Origin: CAVONV01 sp963697355
Lineage (GTDB): Bacteria; Acidobacteriota; Vicinamibacteria; Marinacidobacterales; DATDRI01
Assembly (NCBI GenBank): GCA_963697355.1
Contig: CAVONV010000007.1
Location: 62,001-126,000, forward strand
DNA length: 64,000 nt
Direction: 5' to 3'
In this document: positions 36,859 through 45,370 of the stretch, one piece after another
Layout of the letters: each line of letters starts with the position of its first letter
How positions within the stretch are numbered: position 1 is the first letter of the stretch
Position numbers and translations under genes: made by a program
Notes under the pieces: generated by a model
Told to the model about the DNA's origin: nothing
The model's input: the letters and a program-made list of their open reading frames with translations, nothing else
Database searches by the model: none

Positions 36859-38181
36859 ATGGACTTCAAAGTCGAAACACTTGGACCACGGCGTATTTCA
36901 TCTCCCGTAAAACTCTCCCACGTCATCGGAGATTTCGTGCCCAACTACGTCGATGACGAGACGCACGTCATCGTCGACCCCACTATGACGGGCAAGAACG
37001 GAAGCAAGAAGTGGAGCTCCTCGACGTCGTTCGAGATGGCTGGACCAAGAGAGACCATATATTTCGACCCCTCCAAAGTCCATGCCGCCATAGTCACTTG
37101 CGGAGGTCTGTGCCCAGGCATCAACGATGTCATTCGTTCCGTCGTCATGGAGCTTTGGTACTGGTATGGAGTCAGAAAGATCACCGGCATCCGCTACGGC
37201 TACCGAGGCTTCCTCCCCGAGTACGGCCACGACTGCCTTGACCTGACGCCGGCTCTCGTCTCCGACATCCATATTCATGGCGGCACCTTTCTCGGCTCTT
37301 CCCGAGGTGGGGGTGACACGCAAGGAATTGTCGATGCCATGGAGCGCATGAACATCAATATGCTGTTCACCATTGGAGGCGACGGAACGCAAAAGGGCGC
37401 CCTCGCAATTCATACGGAACTAAAGAAGCGCGGGTTGAAAGTCGCAGTCGTCGGGATTCCCAAGACCATCGACAACGATATCTCGTTCGTCTCGAAAACC
37501 TTCGGACTCGAAACGGCCTACTCCATGGCTGTTCAAGCAATGTATGCCGCTCATACGGAAGCCTTCGACGCTTACAACGGAATCGGTCTCGTGAAACTGA
37601 TGGGACGCGACTCCGGATTCATTGCCGCCAATGCAGCGCTTGCTTCACAGCATGCCAACTTCGTTCTCATTCCGGAGGTGCGATTCGATCTCGATGGCTC
37701 CAATGGGTTCCTGGAGCATTTGAGAAAGCGCCTCGAGCAAAGACATCACGCCATGGTTTGTGTCGCAGAGGGCGCCGGTCGGCACCTCTTCGACGAAGAT
37801 CCTTCCCTAATGAAGCGCGATGCATCCGGCAACATCAAGCCGCCGGACATCGGACGTCTTTCTGGGCGACAAGATCAAAGCCTACATGAAAGACATCGGA
37901 ATGGAGTCACACGCTCAAGTACATCGATCCCAGCTAATCGATCAGGAGTGCTCCCGCTATCCCCAGTGACTCTATTTACTGCGCTATCTTGGGGCAAAAC
38001 GCCGTGCATGCCGCCATGGCGGGAAAAACGGGTAATCGTCATTGGCTTATGGAACGGCTATTACACACATGTTCCCATCGAAGCGGTCACGCATGAACGA
38101 AAGAAGATCGACCCGGACGGCATGTTCTGGCTGCATGTCGTAGCCAACACCGGTCAGCCCTTGCGAATGGTGAATGAGTAG
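36859..38181 (+). pseudogene. Plant-type (group X) ATP-phosphofructokinase, frame broken three times plus one stop
   Basis: Residues 1-332 are an intact plant-type phosphofructokinase: VTCGGLCPGINDVIRS, FTIGGDGTQKGA, GIPKTIDNDISFVSKTFGLE, VKLMGRDSGFIAANAALAS. After DIG near 37855 the family sequence moves to the next frame (FLGDKIKAYMKDIGME), then near 37914 to the third (TLKYIDPS), meets a TAA at 37937 where Tyr is expected, continues to GQNAVHAAMAGKTG, and near 38027 returns to the first frame (VIVIGLWNGYYTHVPIEAV). Each break is a single extra base, so the total is +3. GGDGT suggests ATP rather than PPi. It is a pseudogene or a badly read patch about 170 bp long. Confidence 0.8.
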
Positions 38182-38224
38182 TCGCGAGGGTTCCGGTCAA
38201 ATGGAATCATGGGTATAATCAGTG

Positions 38225-38290
38225 TTCGTATTCCTGATTTTTCGAGTTCTTGATTTCTTGAGTACTGAGTACTCGAGTACTCGTCCTTTC
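38225..38290. repeat. Intergenic TTCTTGA / GAGTACT repeat
   Basis: Runs of TTCGAGTTCTTGATTTCTTG and GAGTACTGAGTACTCGAGTA, the same word family as 29750-29865. It lies just upstream of the next gene and may overlap its promoter; role unknown. Confidence 0.6.
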
Positions 38291-38304
38291 AAAGGAGCTT
38301 TCTA

Positions 38305-39042
38305 ATGACTAACGGCCAGCCTCAGCAAACAGAAAAAAAAGGTACCAACCCCCTCGTTTGGGTCGCGGTTGGATGCGCCAGCGTTCTTCTCTTGGGCGCG
38401 ATTGTGCTTTTCCTGGGCGGACTCTTCGTCGCCAACAAGGTGAAAGACGTGGCGCAGGAACTGGGGGACAACCCCGTCGAGACCACGGCGAGGCTCATCG
38501 CCGCCGCCAATCCCGAAATCGAGCTCGTTGACGCGGATGAGGACGATCGCGTTGTCACCTTTCGCAACACAAGCACCGGCGAAGAGTTCACCTTCGACTT
38601 CGAGGAAATCGAGGAAGGAAGAATCAGCTTCACTTCCGATGACGAGACCGTTTCCGTCGAGCTCGAAGGAGAAGGTGACGAAGGCAGCTTGAAAGTCACC
38701 ACGGACGATGGAACGACATCCTTCGGGACAGGTGTCGATGTCGAGCTTCCATCATGGCTGCCCCTCTATCCCGGCACCGAGCCCCAAGGGGCCTACTCGA
38801 GCGAGACCGGCAATGGTAGGGCGGGTGCATACACCATCAAGACCGAGGATAGTCTCGACAAGTTAATTGACTTTTACGTCGAGAAGCTGGAAGGGAAGGG
38901 ATTCAAGATCCTTCAAAAGACGACCACGACCGAAGGGGCTTTCCTCACGGCCCAAACAACCGACGAACTACTGTCCGTAAACATTGCAGCTTCCATCGAT
39001 GGAGATGAGGTCCAGGCGATCGTCAACTTCAACCAAAAATAG
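38305..39042 (+). CDS. Single-pass membrane protein with acidic extracytoplasmic domain, unknown function
   Basis: 245 residues. A short polar N-terminus is followed by one membrane helix (WVAVGCASVLLLGAIVLFLGG, residues ~19-42). The outer part is strongly acidic (VDADEDDRVVTFRNTSTGEE, EEIEEGRISFTSDDETVSV), followed by a more structured C-terminal half (LPSWLPLYPGTEP, SLDKLIDFYVEKLEGKGFKI), reminiscent of small membrane-anchored domains with an alpha/beta sandwich. AAAGGAG is upstream. No family assigned. Confidence 0.75.
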   Translation: MTNGQPQQTEKKGTNPLVWVAVGCASVLLLGAIVLFLGGLFVANKVKDVAQELGDNPVETTARLIAAANPEIELVDADEDDRVVTFRNTSTGEEFTFDFEEIEEGRISFTSDDETVSVELEGEGDEGSLKVTTDDGTTSFGTGVDVELPSWLPLYPGTEPQGAYSSETGNGRAGAYTIKTEDSLDKLIDFYVEKLEGKGFKILQKTTTTEGAFLTAQTTDELLSVNIAASIDGDEVQAIVNFNQK

Positions 39043-39103
39043 GTCCGGCTGTCCGCCTTCGCTTCGACTCGACTTGCACGGGCGAAGCCACGGCCAGACC
39101 TTG

Positions 39104-39583
39104 CTAAATCTGAGAAATCCTCACGACATTCCCACAATGCTCGAGAAACCGTAGGAAGTCCTCTGTCTGTATAACCAGGGTGGAGGTATTGACGTTCGGA
39201 TGAAATCCCAGCGCGTCACAACGCAATAGATCGCGGTCGAGAAGAACCGTCACCTCATCATTCAGATCATTGACGATCCCGAAAGGTGAAACGGAGCCCG
39301 GGGTGAGTCCCAAGTACTTTTGGAGCCGCTCCGGCGAAGCAAAGCTCAAAGCGGATTCGCCGACTCGCTCCTTCAAGCTTCTCAAATCCACCGTCTTTTC
39401 GGCTTCCGTCACTACGAGGTAGTGGCGTCTACCCTTCTTGTTGCGCAAGAACAAGTTCTTGGTCCTTCCACCGGGGATTTCACCTCGGTGACGATTGGCT
39501 TCCTCAACCGTGAAAACCGGTGGATGCTCGAACCTCCGGTACTCGATCCCCAGCTCATCTAGAACTTCGTAGATATTCGGCAT
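39104..39583 (-). CDS. Prolyl-tRNA deacylase / YbaK-EbsC family (ProX-like)
   Basis: About 159 residues, starting MPNIYEVLDELGIEYRRFEH. Family motifs: HPPVFTVEEANRH, GGRTKNLFLRNKKGRRHYLVV, and LGLTPGSVSPFGIVND, which match the stand-alone prolyl-tRNA editing (PrdX/ProX) type that hydrolyses Ala-tRNA(Pro). The conserved lysine used in catalysis is in RTKNLFL. A GTG at 39604 is an alternative start. It is near the RNA-repair genes but not clearly in the same operon. Confidence 0.85.
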   Translation of the reverse strand: MPNIYEVLDELGIEYRRFEHPPVFTVEEANRHRGEIPGGRTKNLFLRNKKGRRHYLVVTEAEKTVDLRSLKERVGESALSFASPERLQKYLGLTPGSVSPFGIVNDLNDEVTVLLDRDLLRCDALGFHPNVNTSTLVIQTEDFLRFLEHCGNVVRISQI

Positions 39584-39647
39584 GCTCTTGGTAACAGTCA
39601 CCACTCCAAGTTACTTGTTTTCATGCGGATAGGTGGTGACTGTCCCC

Positions 39648-41093
39648 CTATCCTTTGATCACTCCGATGGGTTTCAGCTGGACCACCTTCTTGCTAATCC
39701 CCGCCCCCTGAACCACGTCAACCACTTCAGCAACGTCTTTGTAGGCTTCCGGAATCTCCTCCACCAATGTAGCCCTTCCCGCAGCCCGCACGATGACTCC
39801 CCGCTCCTCCATCTCACGCATAATATGGCGGGAGCGAGCGTTCTTGCGCGCCTGACGTCGGCTCATAACACGACCGGCACCATGACAGGTGCTACCGAAT
39901 GTCTCATCATACGCTCGTTCCGTGCCCACGAGAACGTAGGAATACCGGCCCATATCACCTGGAATGAGGACGGGTTGCCCTACGTCGCGATAGGCGTCCG
40001 GCGTCTTGGGATGACGAGGCGGAAACGCACGGGTGGCGCCCTTTCGGTGAACACAGAGCCTCGTCTTCTTGCCTTTCACATCGTGCTCCTCCATCTTGGC
40101 GATGTTGTGGCAAACGTCGTAAACGAGCGTCAGCCCGAGCTTCTCCTGACCGATGCCGAGCACGTTCTCGAACGTCTCCCGGACCCAGTGGGTGATCATT
40201 TGCCGGTTCGCAAAGGCGTAGTTGGCGGCCGCCGCCATAGCCGACAAGTAGCACTTGCCCTCCGGTGATGTCAACGGAGCGGCACAGAGCTGAGGATCGG
40301 GAAGCTCAATGCCGTACTTTGCCGAAGCCTTCAGCATCACTTTCAGAAAATCATCGCACACCTGGTAGCCGAGACCTCGCGAACCGGTGTGAATCGTGAC
40401 GGTGATCTGATCCTTGTAGAGCCCCAAAACGTTGGCAACATGCTCGTCGAAAACTTCCGATACGTATTGAATCTCTCCGAAATGATTGCCGGAGCCGAGT
40501 GTGCCCAATTGCGGCCGTCCCCGCTCTATGGCTCGCTTGCTCACTTCATCCGGATTGGCGCCGGAAATCGTACCTCCCTCTTCGATATGATCGAGGTCGG
40601 CACCGGTCCCGTACCCATTCGACACTGCCCACCCGGCGCCTTTGACCAGTACGCGCCGGATCTCTTTCTCGGAAAGCTTGAAATCCTTACGGTGAGAGCC
40701 AACTCCCGTGGGCACGTTGGCGAAAAGCCCGTCAACGAGCTTCTCGAGCTCCCCTCCGATGTCTTTGCGGCTCAGACCTGAGCGCAGGAGTCGGACGCCT
40801 CAATTGATGTCGAAGCCCACCCCGCCCGGAGAAACGACTCCTCCGTCCGGCGAGAAAGCCGCCACACCACCGATGGCAAATCCGTAGCCCCAATGAATAT
40901 CGGGCATAGCAATAGATCGCCCCACGATTCCTGGAAGGTGTGCAACGTTGGCGACCTGCTCGAGTGCCGGGTCTCGACGAAGGGACGCCATCAAGTGCTC
41001 GCTGGCGTAGACCATCCCATCCACCCGCATTTTTCCTTCGCGGGGTATCCGAAATCGATACTCATCGACTTGCTGAACCTTGACCTTGCTCAT
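39648..41093 (-). CDS. rtcB: RNA-splicing ligase RtcB with in-frame TGA (probable selenocysteine) at residue 98
   Basis: RtcB joins 2',3'-cyclic phosphate and 5'-OH RNA ends using GTP and Mn2+. The 481-codon gene runs from the ATG at 41093 (after GGGGAGGG) to 39648, with one in-frame TGA at 40802-40800. It reads GGVGFDIN-(TGA)-GVRLLRSGL; the family has DINCGVR, where Asp and Cys bind the metal. Everything else is intact: LGSGNHFGEIQ, IHTGSRGLGYQVCDDF, HNIAKMEEH, FGSTCHGAGRVMSRR (the guanylylated His region), and the C-terminal KKVVQLKPIGVIKG. Twenty bases past the TGA is a hairpin with loop AGGUCU. Archease, its activator, is the upstream gene. I read TGA as Sec; a one-base error (TGC to TGA) is the alternative. 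Confidence 0.9.
40767..40786 (-). promoter_or_regulatory. Candidate bacterial SECIS hairpin in rtcB
   Basis: On the rtcB strand, 20 nt after the TGA, GCTC (40783-40780) pairs with GAGC (40773-40770) around the loop AGGTCT; allowing one bulged C the stem extends to TGCGCTC with GAGCCGCA. A second possible stem, TCCGA with TCGGA, closes further out. Loop sequence and distance resemble the fdhF SECIS of E. coli (loop AGGUCU, about 17 nt from UGA), recalled from general knowledge. Together with the position of the TGA this supports SelB-dependent recoding. Confidence 0.7.
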
Positions 41094-41164
41094 GAGACCC
41101 TCCCCATTCCTGATTTCTTGATTTCATCATCGGGCATCGTCCATATCGGCCGACGACGGTGCCC

Positions 41165-41578
41165 TTAGAGATCGAATACTATTCTCGTCCGATACTCGCC
41201 ATTGTCTTTCTTGATACCCAGACGATGGTAAGTCACTGCCTTGATCTCGCGATCGATGGGGTGCCGTTTGGGATCGAGCTTTTCGCCCCAGACCTCCGCT
41301 TCTAAACGGTTTTCCGTCAAGGTCCGGATCTCGAATTTCGAGAAAAGCCATATCTCAGTCTCATGCAGGAAGATGAGCTCTGTGAGCCACGAGACGAGAA
41401 GCTGTTCTTGACTATCTGCTTCTACCTTCACCGAAAGTCCCACCTTCTCGAGGACCGTCTCGGGATCGGTCAAAATGCTGAACATCGCTCGGGCTGCATC
41501 CACAAACAGCGCAGATAGGTCGGACGCCCGAACCTCCACCATATAGTCCGCTGTGTGGTCCAGCACCTCGTATGGCAT
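41165..41578 (-). CDS. Archease, RtcB activator
   Basis: 137 residues. Clear archease pattern: YEVLDHTADYMVEVRA, DLSALFVDAARAMFSIL, LLVSWLTELIFLHETE and the C-terminal EIKAVTYHRLGIKK. The metal-coordinating aspartate is in DHTAD. Archease speeds guanylylation and turnover of RtcB. It is transcribed first, 71 bases before rtcB, so the two form an RNA-repair unit. The gap contains another TTCTTGATTTC repeat. Confidence 0.93.
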   Translation of the reverse strand: MPYEVLDHTADYMVEVRASDLSALFVDAARAMFSILTDPETVLEKVGLSVKVEADSQEQLLVSWLTELIFLHETEIWLFSKFEIRTLTENRLEAEVWGEKLDPKRHPIDREIKAVTYHRLGIKKDNGEYRTRIVFDL

Positions 41579-41728
41579 CGTTCACAGGCCAAGATGGCCG
41601 AAAATTACGTCAAGCGAGTCGGCGGCAAAAGCACAAAACAAGCGTTCTCCACGTATCCTATTCATTTTAAATCGATTATACAAATATCGCGTCCTAAAGA
41701 TCTGACAAGAGGAACTAAACTTATGTGC

Positions 41729-41757
41729 TTGACAAACGCTAAGGGAGAACTTACAAT
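41729..41757 (+). promoter_or_regulatory. Sigma-70 promoter of the hsp20-groESL operon
   Basis: TTGACA at 41729-41734, 17-base spacer, TACAAT at 41752-41757. It is a near-consensus housekeeping promoter placed just before the CIRCE element, as expected for HrcA-controlled operons. Confidence 0.85.
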
Positions 41758-41769
41758 AAGGCGTTCCTG

Positions 41770-41796
41770 TTAGCACTCTCAAGCGGTGAGTGCCAG
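41770..41796 (+). promoter_or_regulatory. CIRCE operator (HrcA binding site)
   Basis: TTAGCACTC, nine bases, GAGTGCCAG. The consensus is TTAGCACTC-N9-GAGTGCTAA, so the left arm is perfect and the right arm has 2 differences. It lies about 13 bases after the -10 box and 52 bases before the hsp20 start, a position that allows HrcA to block transcription when unstressed. Confidence 0.93.
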
Positions 41797-41821
41797 ATAA
41801 CCAAACGGAACAAACCTAAAA

Positions 41822-42268
41822 ATGCCCACAGCTCACTGGAATCCTGTCCGAGAGTTACTTGCATTGCAAGAGCGTATGAACCGGCTCATCGAGCAGACCT
41901 TGACCGGCAGTAGCTCACAAGCCGGCCTCTCGGAAGGTGGAACTTGGACGCCGTCGGTCGATCTCTACGAGTCCAACCGGAACGTCATTCTGAAGGCGGA
42001 GCTTCCCGAAGTCGATCAAGACTCCATCGAGCTCCGTATCCGTGACAACCGGATCACCATCAAGGGTGAAAGAAAGCTAAAGGAACCCGTGAGTCAAAAA
42101 CAGTTCCACCGGATGGAGCGGGCATACGGGCCTTTCTCTCGGACCTTCTCACTTCCCGTCAACATCGTTCCAGACAAAATCAAAGCGGAGTTCAAGAAGG
42201 GAATTTTGAAAGTCACCATGCAGAAGCCGGGGGACGGGCTCAGTAAGCAGATTCCCATCAGCACGTAA
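41822..42268 (+). CDS. Hsp20/alpha-crystallin small heat-shock protein (first gene of CIRCE operon)
   Basis: ATP-independent holdase, 148 residues. The alpha-crystallin domain spans residues ~40-140: WTPSVDLYESNRNVILKAEL, RDNRITIKGERK, MERAYGPFSRTFSLP, then AEFKKGILKVTMQKP (the GILxVxxPK-type motif). It is placed directly after the CIRCE site and before groES, so the small heat-shock protein and the GroE chaperonin are expressed together. Confidence 0.95.
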   Translation: MPTAHWNPVRELLALQERMNRLIEQTLTGSSSQAGLSEGGTWTPSVDLYESNRNVILKAELPEVDQDSIELRIRDNRITIKGERKLKEPVSQKQFHRMERAYGPFSRTFSLPVNIVPDKIKAEFKKGILKVTMQKPGDGLSKQIPIST

Positions 42269-42355
42269 AGAAACAAGTGAGGAGAAGGAATGCGCAAGCA
42301 TCCTTCTTTCCCTATGTCTGATTCAAACGAAATAAGAAGGAGGATGGAAAAGGCG

Positions 42356-42643
42356 ATGAAGATCACCCCACTAAAAGACAACCTTGTCGTCAAGCGAGTT
42401 GACGAGCAGGAGAACAAAGTCGGTTCGATTATCATTCCAGATTCTGCGAAAGAAAAGCCCATGACTGCGGACGTCATTGCAGTCGGCTCCGGCCGCATGC
42501 TCAAAGACGGAAAGAAGCATCCCCTGGAGATCAAAGTTGGAGACCGAGTGCTCGTGGGCAAGTACTCTGGCTCCGAGATCACATTGAATGACGAAGACTA
42601 TCTCATTCTCCGCGAGGACGAGGTTCTCGGAGTCATCGAGTAG
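42356..42643 (+). CDS. groES: Co-chaperonin GroES
   Basis: 10-kDa lid of the GroEL cage, 95 residues from the ATG at 42356 (MKITPLKDNLVVKRV). Mobile-loop region ENKVGSIIIPDSAKEKP and end DEDYLILREDEVLGVIE are family standard. A longer frame from 42290 lacks homology in its extra part; AAGGAGG sits 12 bases before the chosen start. Confidence 0.96.
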   Translation: MKITPLKDNLVVKRVDEQENKVGSIIIPDSAKEKPMTADVIAVGSGRMLKDGKKHPLEIKVGDRVLVGKYSGSEITLNDEDYLILREDEVLGVIE

Positions 42644-42714
42644 CTGACGAAACCCTGGCTGCCCGAAGCAGCCACGTTTTTCACGAATAATCTGAAGAGA
42701 GGTAGACAAGAACC

Positions 42715-44370
42715 ATGGCAAAGCAAATTACTTACCATGAAGAAGCTCGCCAGGCCATCCTTCGAGGAGTAAACGGTCTGGCTGGAGCGGTACGCATCAC
42801 GCTGGGCCCGAAGGGTCGTAACGTGGTACTGGAGAAGAAATTCGGCTCACCGGTGGTGACCAAGGACGGCGTGACGGTGGCGAAGGAGATCGAGCTACCG
42901 GATGCGGTTGAGAACCTGGGCGCCAAGATGGTGCGCGAAGTCGCATCGAAGACGTCGGACGTTGCGGGAGACGGAACGACGACGGCCACGGTACTCGCGC
43001 AGTCGATATTCCGCGAAGGCCTGCGGAACGTAGCAGCGGGCTCGAATCCGATGGAGTTGAAGCGCGGTATCGAGCAAGCGGTGGAAAAGGTTGTGGACGA
43101 GATCCAGAAGCTGTCGAAACCGGTTCGGGGCAAGATGATTGCTCAGGTGGGGACCATCTCAGCCAACGGTGACGAAACCATTGGGAACATCATCGCCGAA
43201 GCAATGGAGAAAGTCGGCAAGGACGGCGTGATTCAGGTTGAAGAGGCCAAGACACTCGAGACGAGTCTCGAGATCGTGGAAGGCATGCAGTTCGACCGCG
43301 GTTACCTATCGCCGTATTTCGTGACGGATCCTGAGCGGATGGAAGTGGTCTTGGAAGACTGCTACATCTTGGTCCATGAGAAGAAGATCTCGAACATGAA
43401 GGACCTGCTACCGGTCCTCGAGAAGGTGGCCCAGTCAGGGAAGCCGCTTCTGATCGTTGCCGAGGACATCGAGGGTGAAGCTCTGGCGACGCTGGTGGTG
43501 AACAAGCTTCGCGGCACGCTCAAGGTGGCCGCGGTGAAGGCGCCGGGATTTGGTGACCGCCGTAAGGCCATGATGGAAGACATTGCGATTCTGACCGGCG
43601 GGAGCGCCATATTCGAGGATCTGGGCATCAAGCTCGAGAACTTGAAGATGGAAGACCTGGGCACGGCTAAGAAGATCGTCATCAGCAAGGAAGAGACGAC
43701 GGTGGTCGAGGGTGCGGGCACGAAAAAGGACATCGAAGGCCGCATCAAGCAGATCCGGGCCCAAATCGAAGAGACGACGTCGGACTATGACCGTGAGAAG
43801 CTGCAAGAGCGGCTGGCGAAATTGGTCGGCGGCGTGGCGCTCATCAAGGTGGGTGCGGCGACCGAGACCGAGATGAAAGAGAAAAAGGCTCGTGTCGAGG
43901 ATGCGATGCACGCGACCAAAGCGGCTGCCGAAGAGGGCATCGTTCCTGGCGGCGGCGTCGCGCTATTGAGGGCGATTCCCGCTCTCGAGAAGCTTCGCAA
44001 GAGCAGCAACTTGACAGAGGACGAGCAGATCGGTGTAGGCATCGTGTCGCGCTCCATCGAAGATCCGATGCGGTGGATTGCCCAGAACGCCGGTCTCGAA
44101 GGCTCCATTGTGGTCAACAAGGTCAAGGAGCTGGAGAATCCCGAGCATGGATACAACGCCGCAGCCGACAAGTACCAGAACCTGGTCAGCGCCGGTGTCA
44201 TCGACCCGACGAAGGTGGTTCGGTACGCGCTGCAGAACGCTAGCTCCATTGCCGGGCTCATGCTAACGACAGAAGCCTTGGTCACCGAGCTTCCAGAAAA
44301 GGAAGACAAGACGGGCGGAATGCCAGGCGGCGGAATGCCAGGCGGAATGCCGGGAATGGGCGACTATTAA
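42715..44370 (+). CDS. groEL: Chaperonin GroEL
   Basis: 60-kDa folding chamber, 551 residues. TLGPKGRNVVLEKKFGSPVV, the ATPase loop AGDGTTTATVLAQ, and the Gly-Gly-Met tail (MPGGGMPGGMPGMGDY) are present. GAGAGG lies before the start. Last gene of the hsp20-groES-groEL operon; a strong terminator follows. Confidence 0.98.
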   Translation: MAKQITYHEEARQAILRGVNGLAGAVRITLGPKGRNVVLEKKFGSPVVTKDGVTVAKEIELPDAVENLGAKMVREVASKTSDVAGDGTTTATVLAQSIFREGLRNVAAGSNPMELKRGIEQAVEKVVDEIQKLSKPVRGKMIAQVGTISANGDETIGNIIAEAMEKVGKDGVIQVEEAKTLETSLEIVEGMQFDRGYLSPYFVTDPERMEVVLEDCYILVHEKKISNMKDLLPVLEKVAQSGKPLLIVAEDIEGEALATLVVNKLRGTLKVAAVKAPGFGDRRKAMMEDIAILTGGSAIFEDLGIKLENLKMEDLGTAKKIVISKEETTVVEGAGTKKDIEGRIKQIRAQIEETTSDYDREKLQERLAKLVGGVALIKVGAATETEMKEKKARVEDAMHATKAAAEEGIVPGGGVALLRAIPALEKLRKSSNLTEDEQIGVGIVSRSIEDPMRWIAQNAGLEGSIVVNKVKELENPEHGYNAAADKYQNLVSAGVIDPTKVVRYALQNASSIAGLMLTTEALVTELPEKEDKTGGMPGGGMPGGMPGMGDY

Positions 44371-44390
44371 GAACGATTCCTTTTATTGGA

Positions 44391-44429
44391 AACGCCTCGG
44401 TCGGGAAACCGGCCGGGGCGTTTTTTTTT
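44391..44429 (+). terminator. Intrinsic terminator of the groESL operon
   Basis: AACGCCTCGGTC and GGCCGGGGCGTT form a GC-rich stem around a short loop, followed by nine T. It ends 60 bases after the groEL stop. Confidence 0.9.
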
Positions 44430-44448
44430 GATAGAGTTAGGACTCGTC

Positions 44449-45252
44449 ATGACTCATCAGCTAAAGGACCGCATCGCTCTCGTGACAGGTGGTGCCTCGG
44501 GGATTGGCTTTGCCATAGCCCGTCTCTTCGCTCGAGAGGGAGCCCGTATTCTCGTCAACGATATTGCTCCTTGCGACTGGGACGGCGCCACACAGACATT
44601 TCAGGCCGACGTGGCGGTCAGCGGGCAGGTCAATGCCATGTTCAAAGAGATCGACGAGCGTTGGAACCGCTTGGATATTCTCATCAACTGCGCCGGTATT
44701 GCGGAGCCCGCCGAGCGATGGAGGGAGCTCAATCGAAAAGCTGAAGCGAAACTCGAGAGGTCACGCCAAGGAGACAACACCCAAGTCCATTGGGATGTCA
44801 CCATTAATCTGGACGACGATCTCTGGCACCGTATGATCCGAGTCCATTTGGACGGAACCTTCTTCTGCACGCGCGGCGCTTTACGACTCATGAGCCGACA
44901 GAACAAAGGTGCCATCGTGAATTTTTCCAGCACCGCCGCTCTGAGCGGTTTACCTGACGCCCCCCACTATTCAGCAGCCAAAGCTGGCGTTCTCGGGTTC
45001 ACAAAGGCCGTGGCTCAGGAGGTAGGCTCCCGCGGTATCCGCGTCAATGCTATCGGTCCCGGTTTCGTGGAAACACCCATGACCGAGCACATTTCGACGA
45101 CACTCAAACAGGCTTCCTTGAGCCGGATTCCCCTCGGCCGCTGGGCCACACCCCAAGAAATCGCACAAACGGCTCTTTTTCTCGCATCTGATGCAAGCTC
45201 GTACCTCACAGGCCAAATTCTCTCCCCCAACGGCGGCTCGTTCACCGGATGA
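44449..45252 (+). CDS. Short-chain dehydrogenase/reductase (FabG-like)
   Basis: NAD(P)-dependent oxidoreductase of 267 residues from the ATG at 44449. Cofactor loop TGGASGIGFAIA, NCAG motif (LINCAGIAEP), catalytic YSAAKAG, and the C-terminal IGPGFVETPM. An Asp in LVNDIAP suggests a preference for NAD over NADP. Residues ~90-115 are a polar insertion (KAEAKLERSRQGDNTQVHWD) longer than in FabG. Substrate unknown. Confidence 0.9.
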   Translation: MTHQLKDRIALVTGGASGIGFAIARLFAREGARILVNDIAPCDWDGATQTFQADVAVSGQVNAMFKEIDERWNRLDILINCAGIAEPAERWRELNRKAEAKLERSRQGDNTQVHWDVTINLDDDLWHRMIRVHLDGTFFCTRGALRLMSRQNKGAIVNFSSTAALSGLPDAPHYSAAKAGVLGFTKAVAQEVGSRGIRVNAIGPGFVETPMTEHISTTLKQASLSRIPLGRWATPQEIAQTALFLASDASSYLTGQILSPNGGSFTG

Positions 45253-45370
45253 GAAATATCCGCCCACCTAATGAGTTTGCTTCCCGCCCACCTTCCGGCT
45301 ACCATCCTTCGCTCAGGTGGTCCTTTCGCTAGCTTGAGCGCCGGTCTATTCCGACATTAGGGAGGTACAT

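Noticed and set aside
39633..40268. 211-codon plus-strand frame
   Set aside because: Antisense to the C-terminal half of rtcB.
40800..41093. rtcB read as two genes or as a pseudogene
   Set aside because: Frame and homology continue without any shift across the TGA, the TGA replaces a catalytic Cys, and a SECIS-like hairpin follows; recoding fits better.
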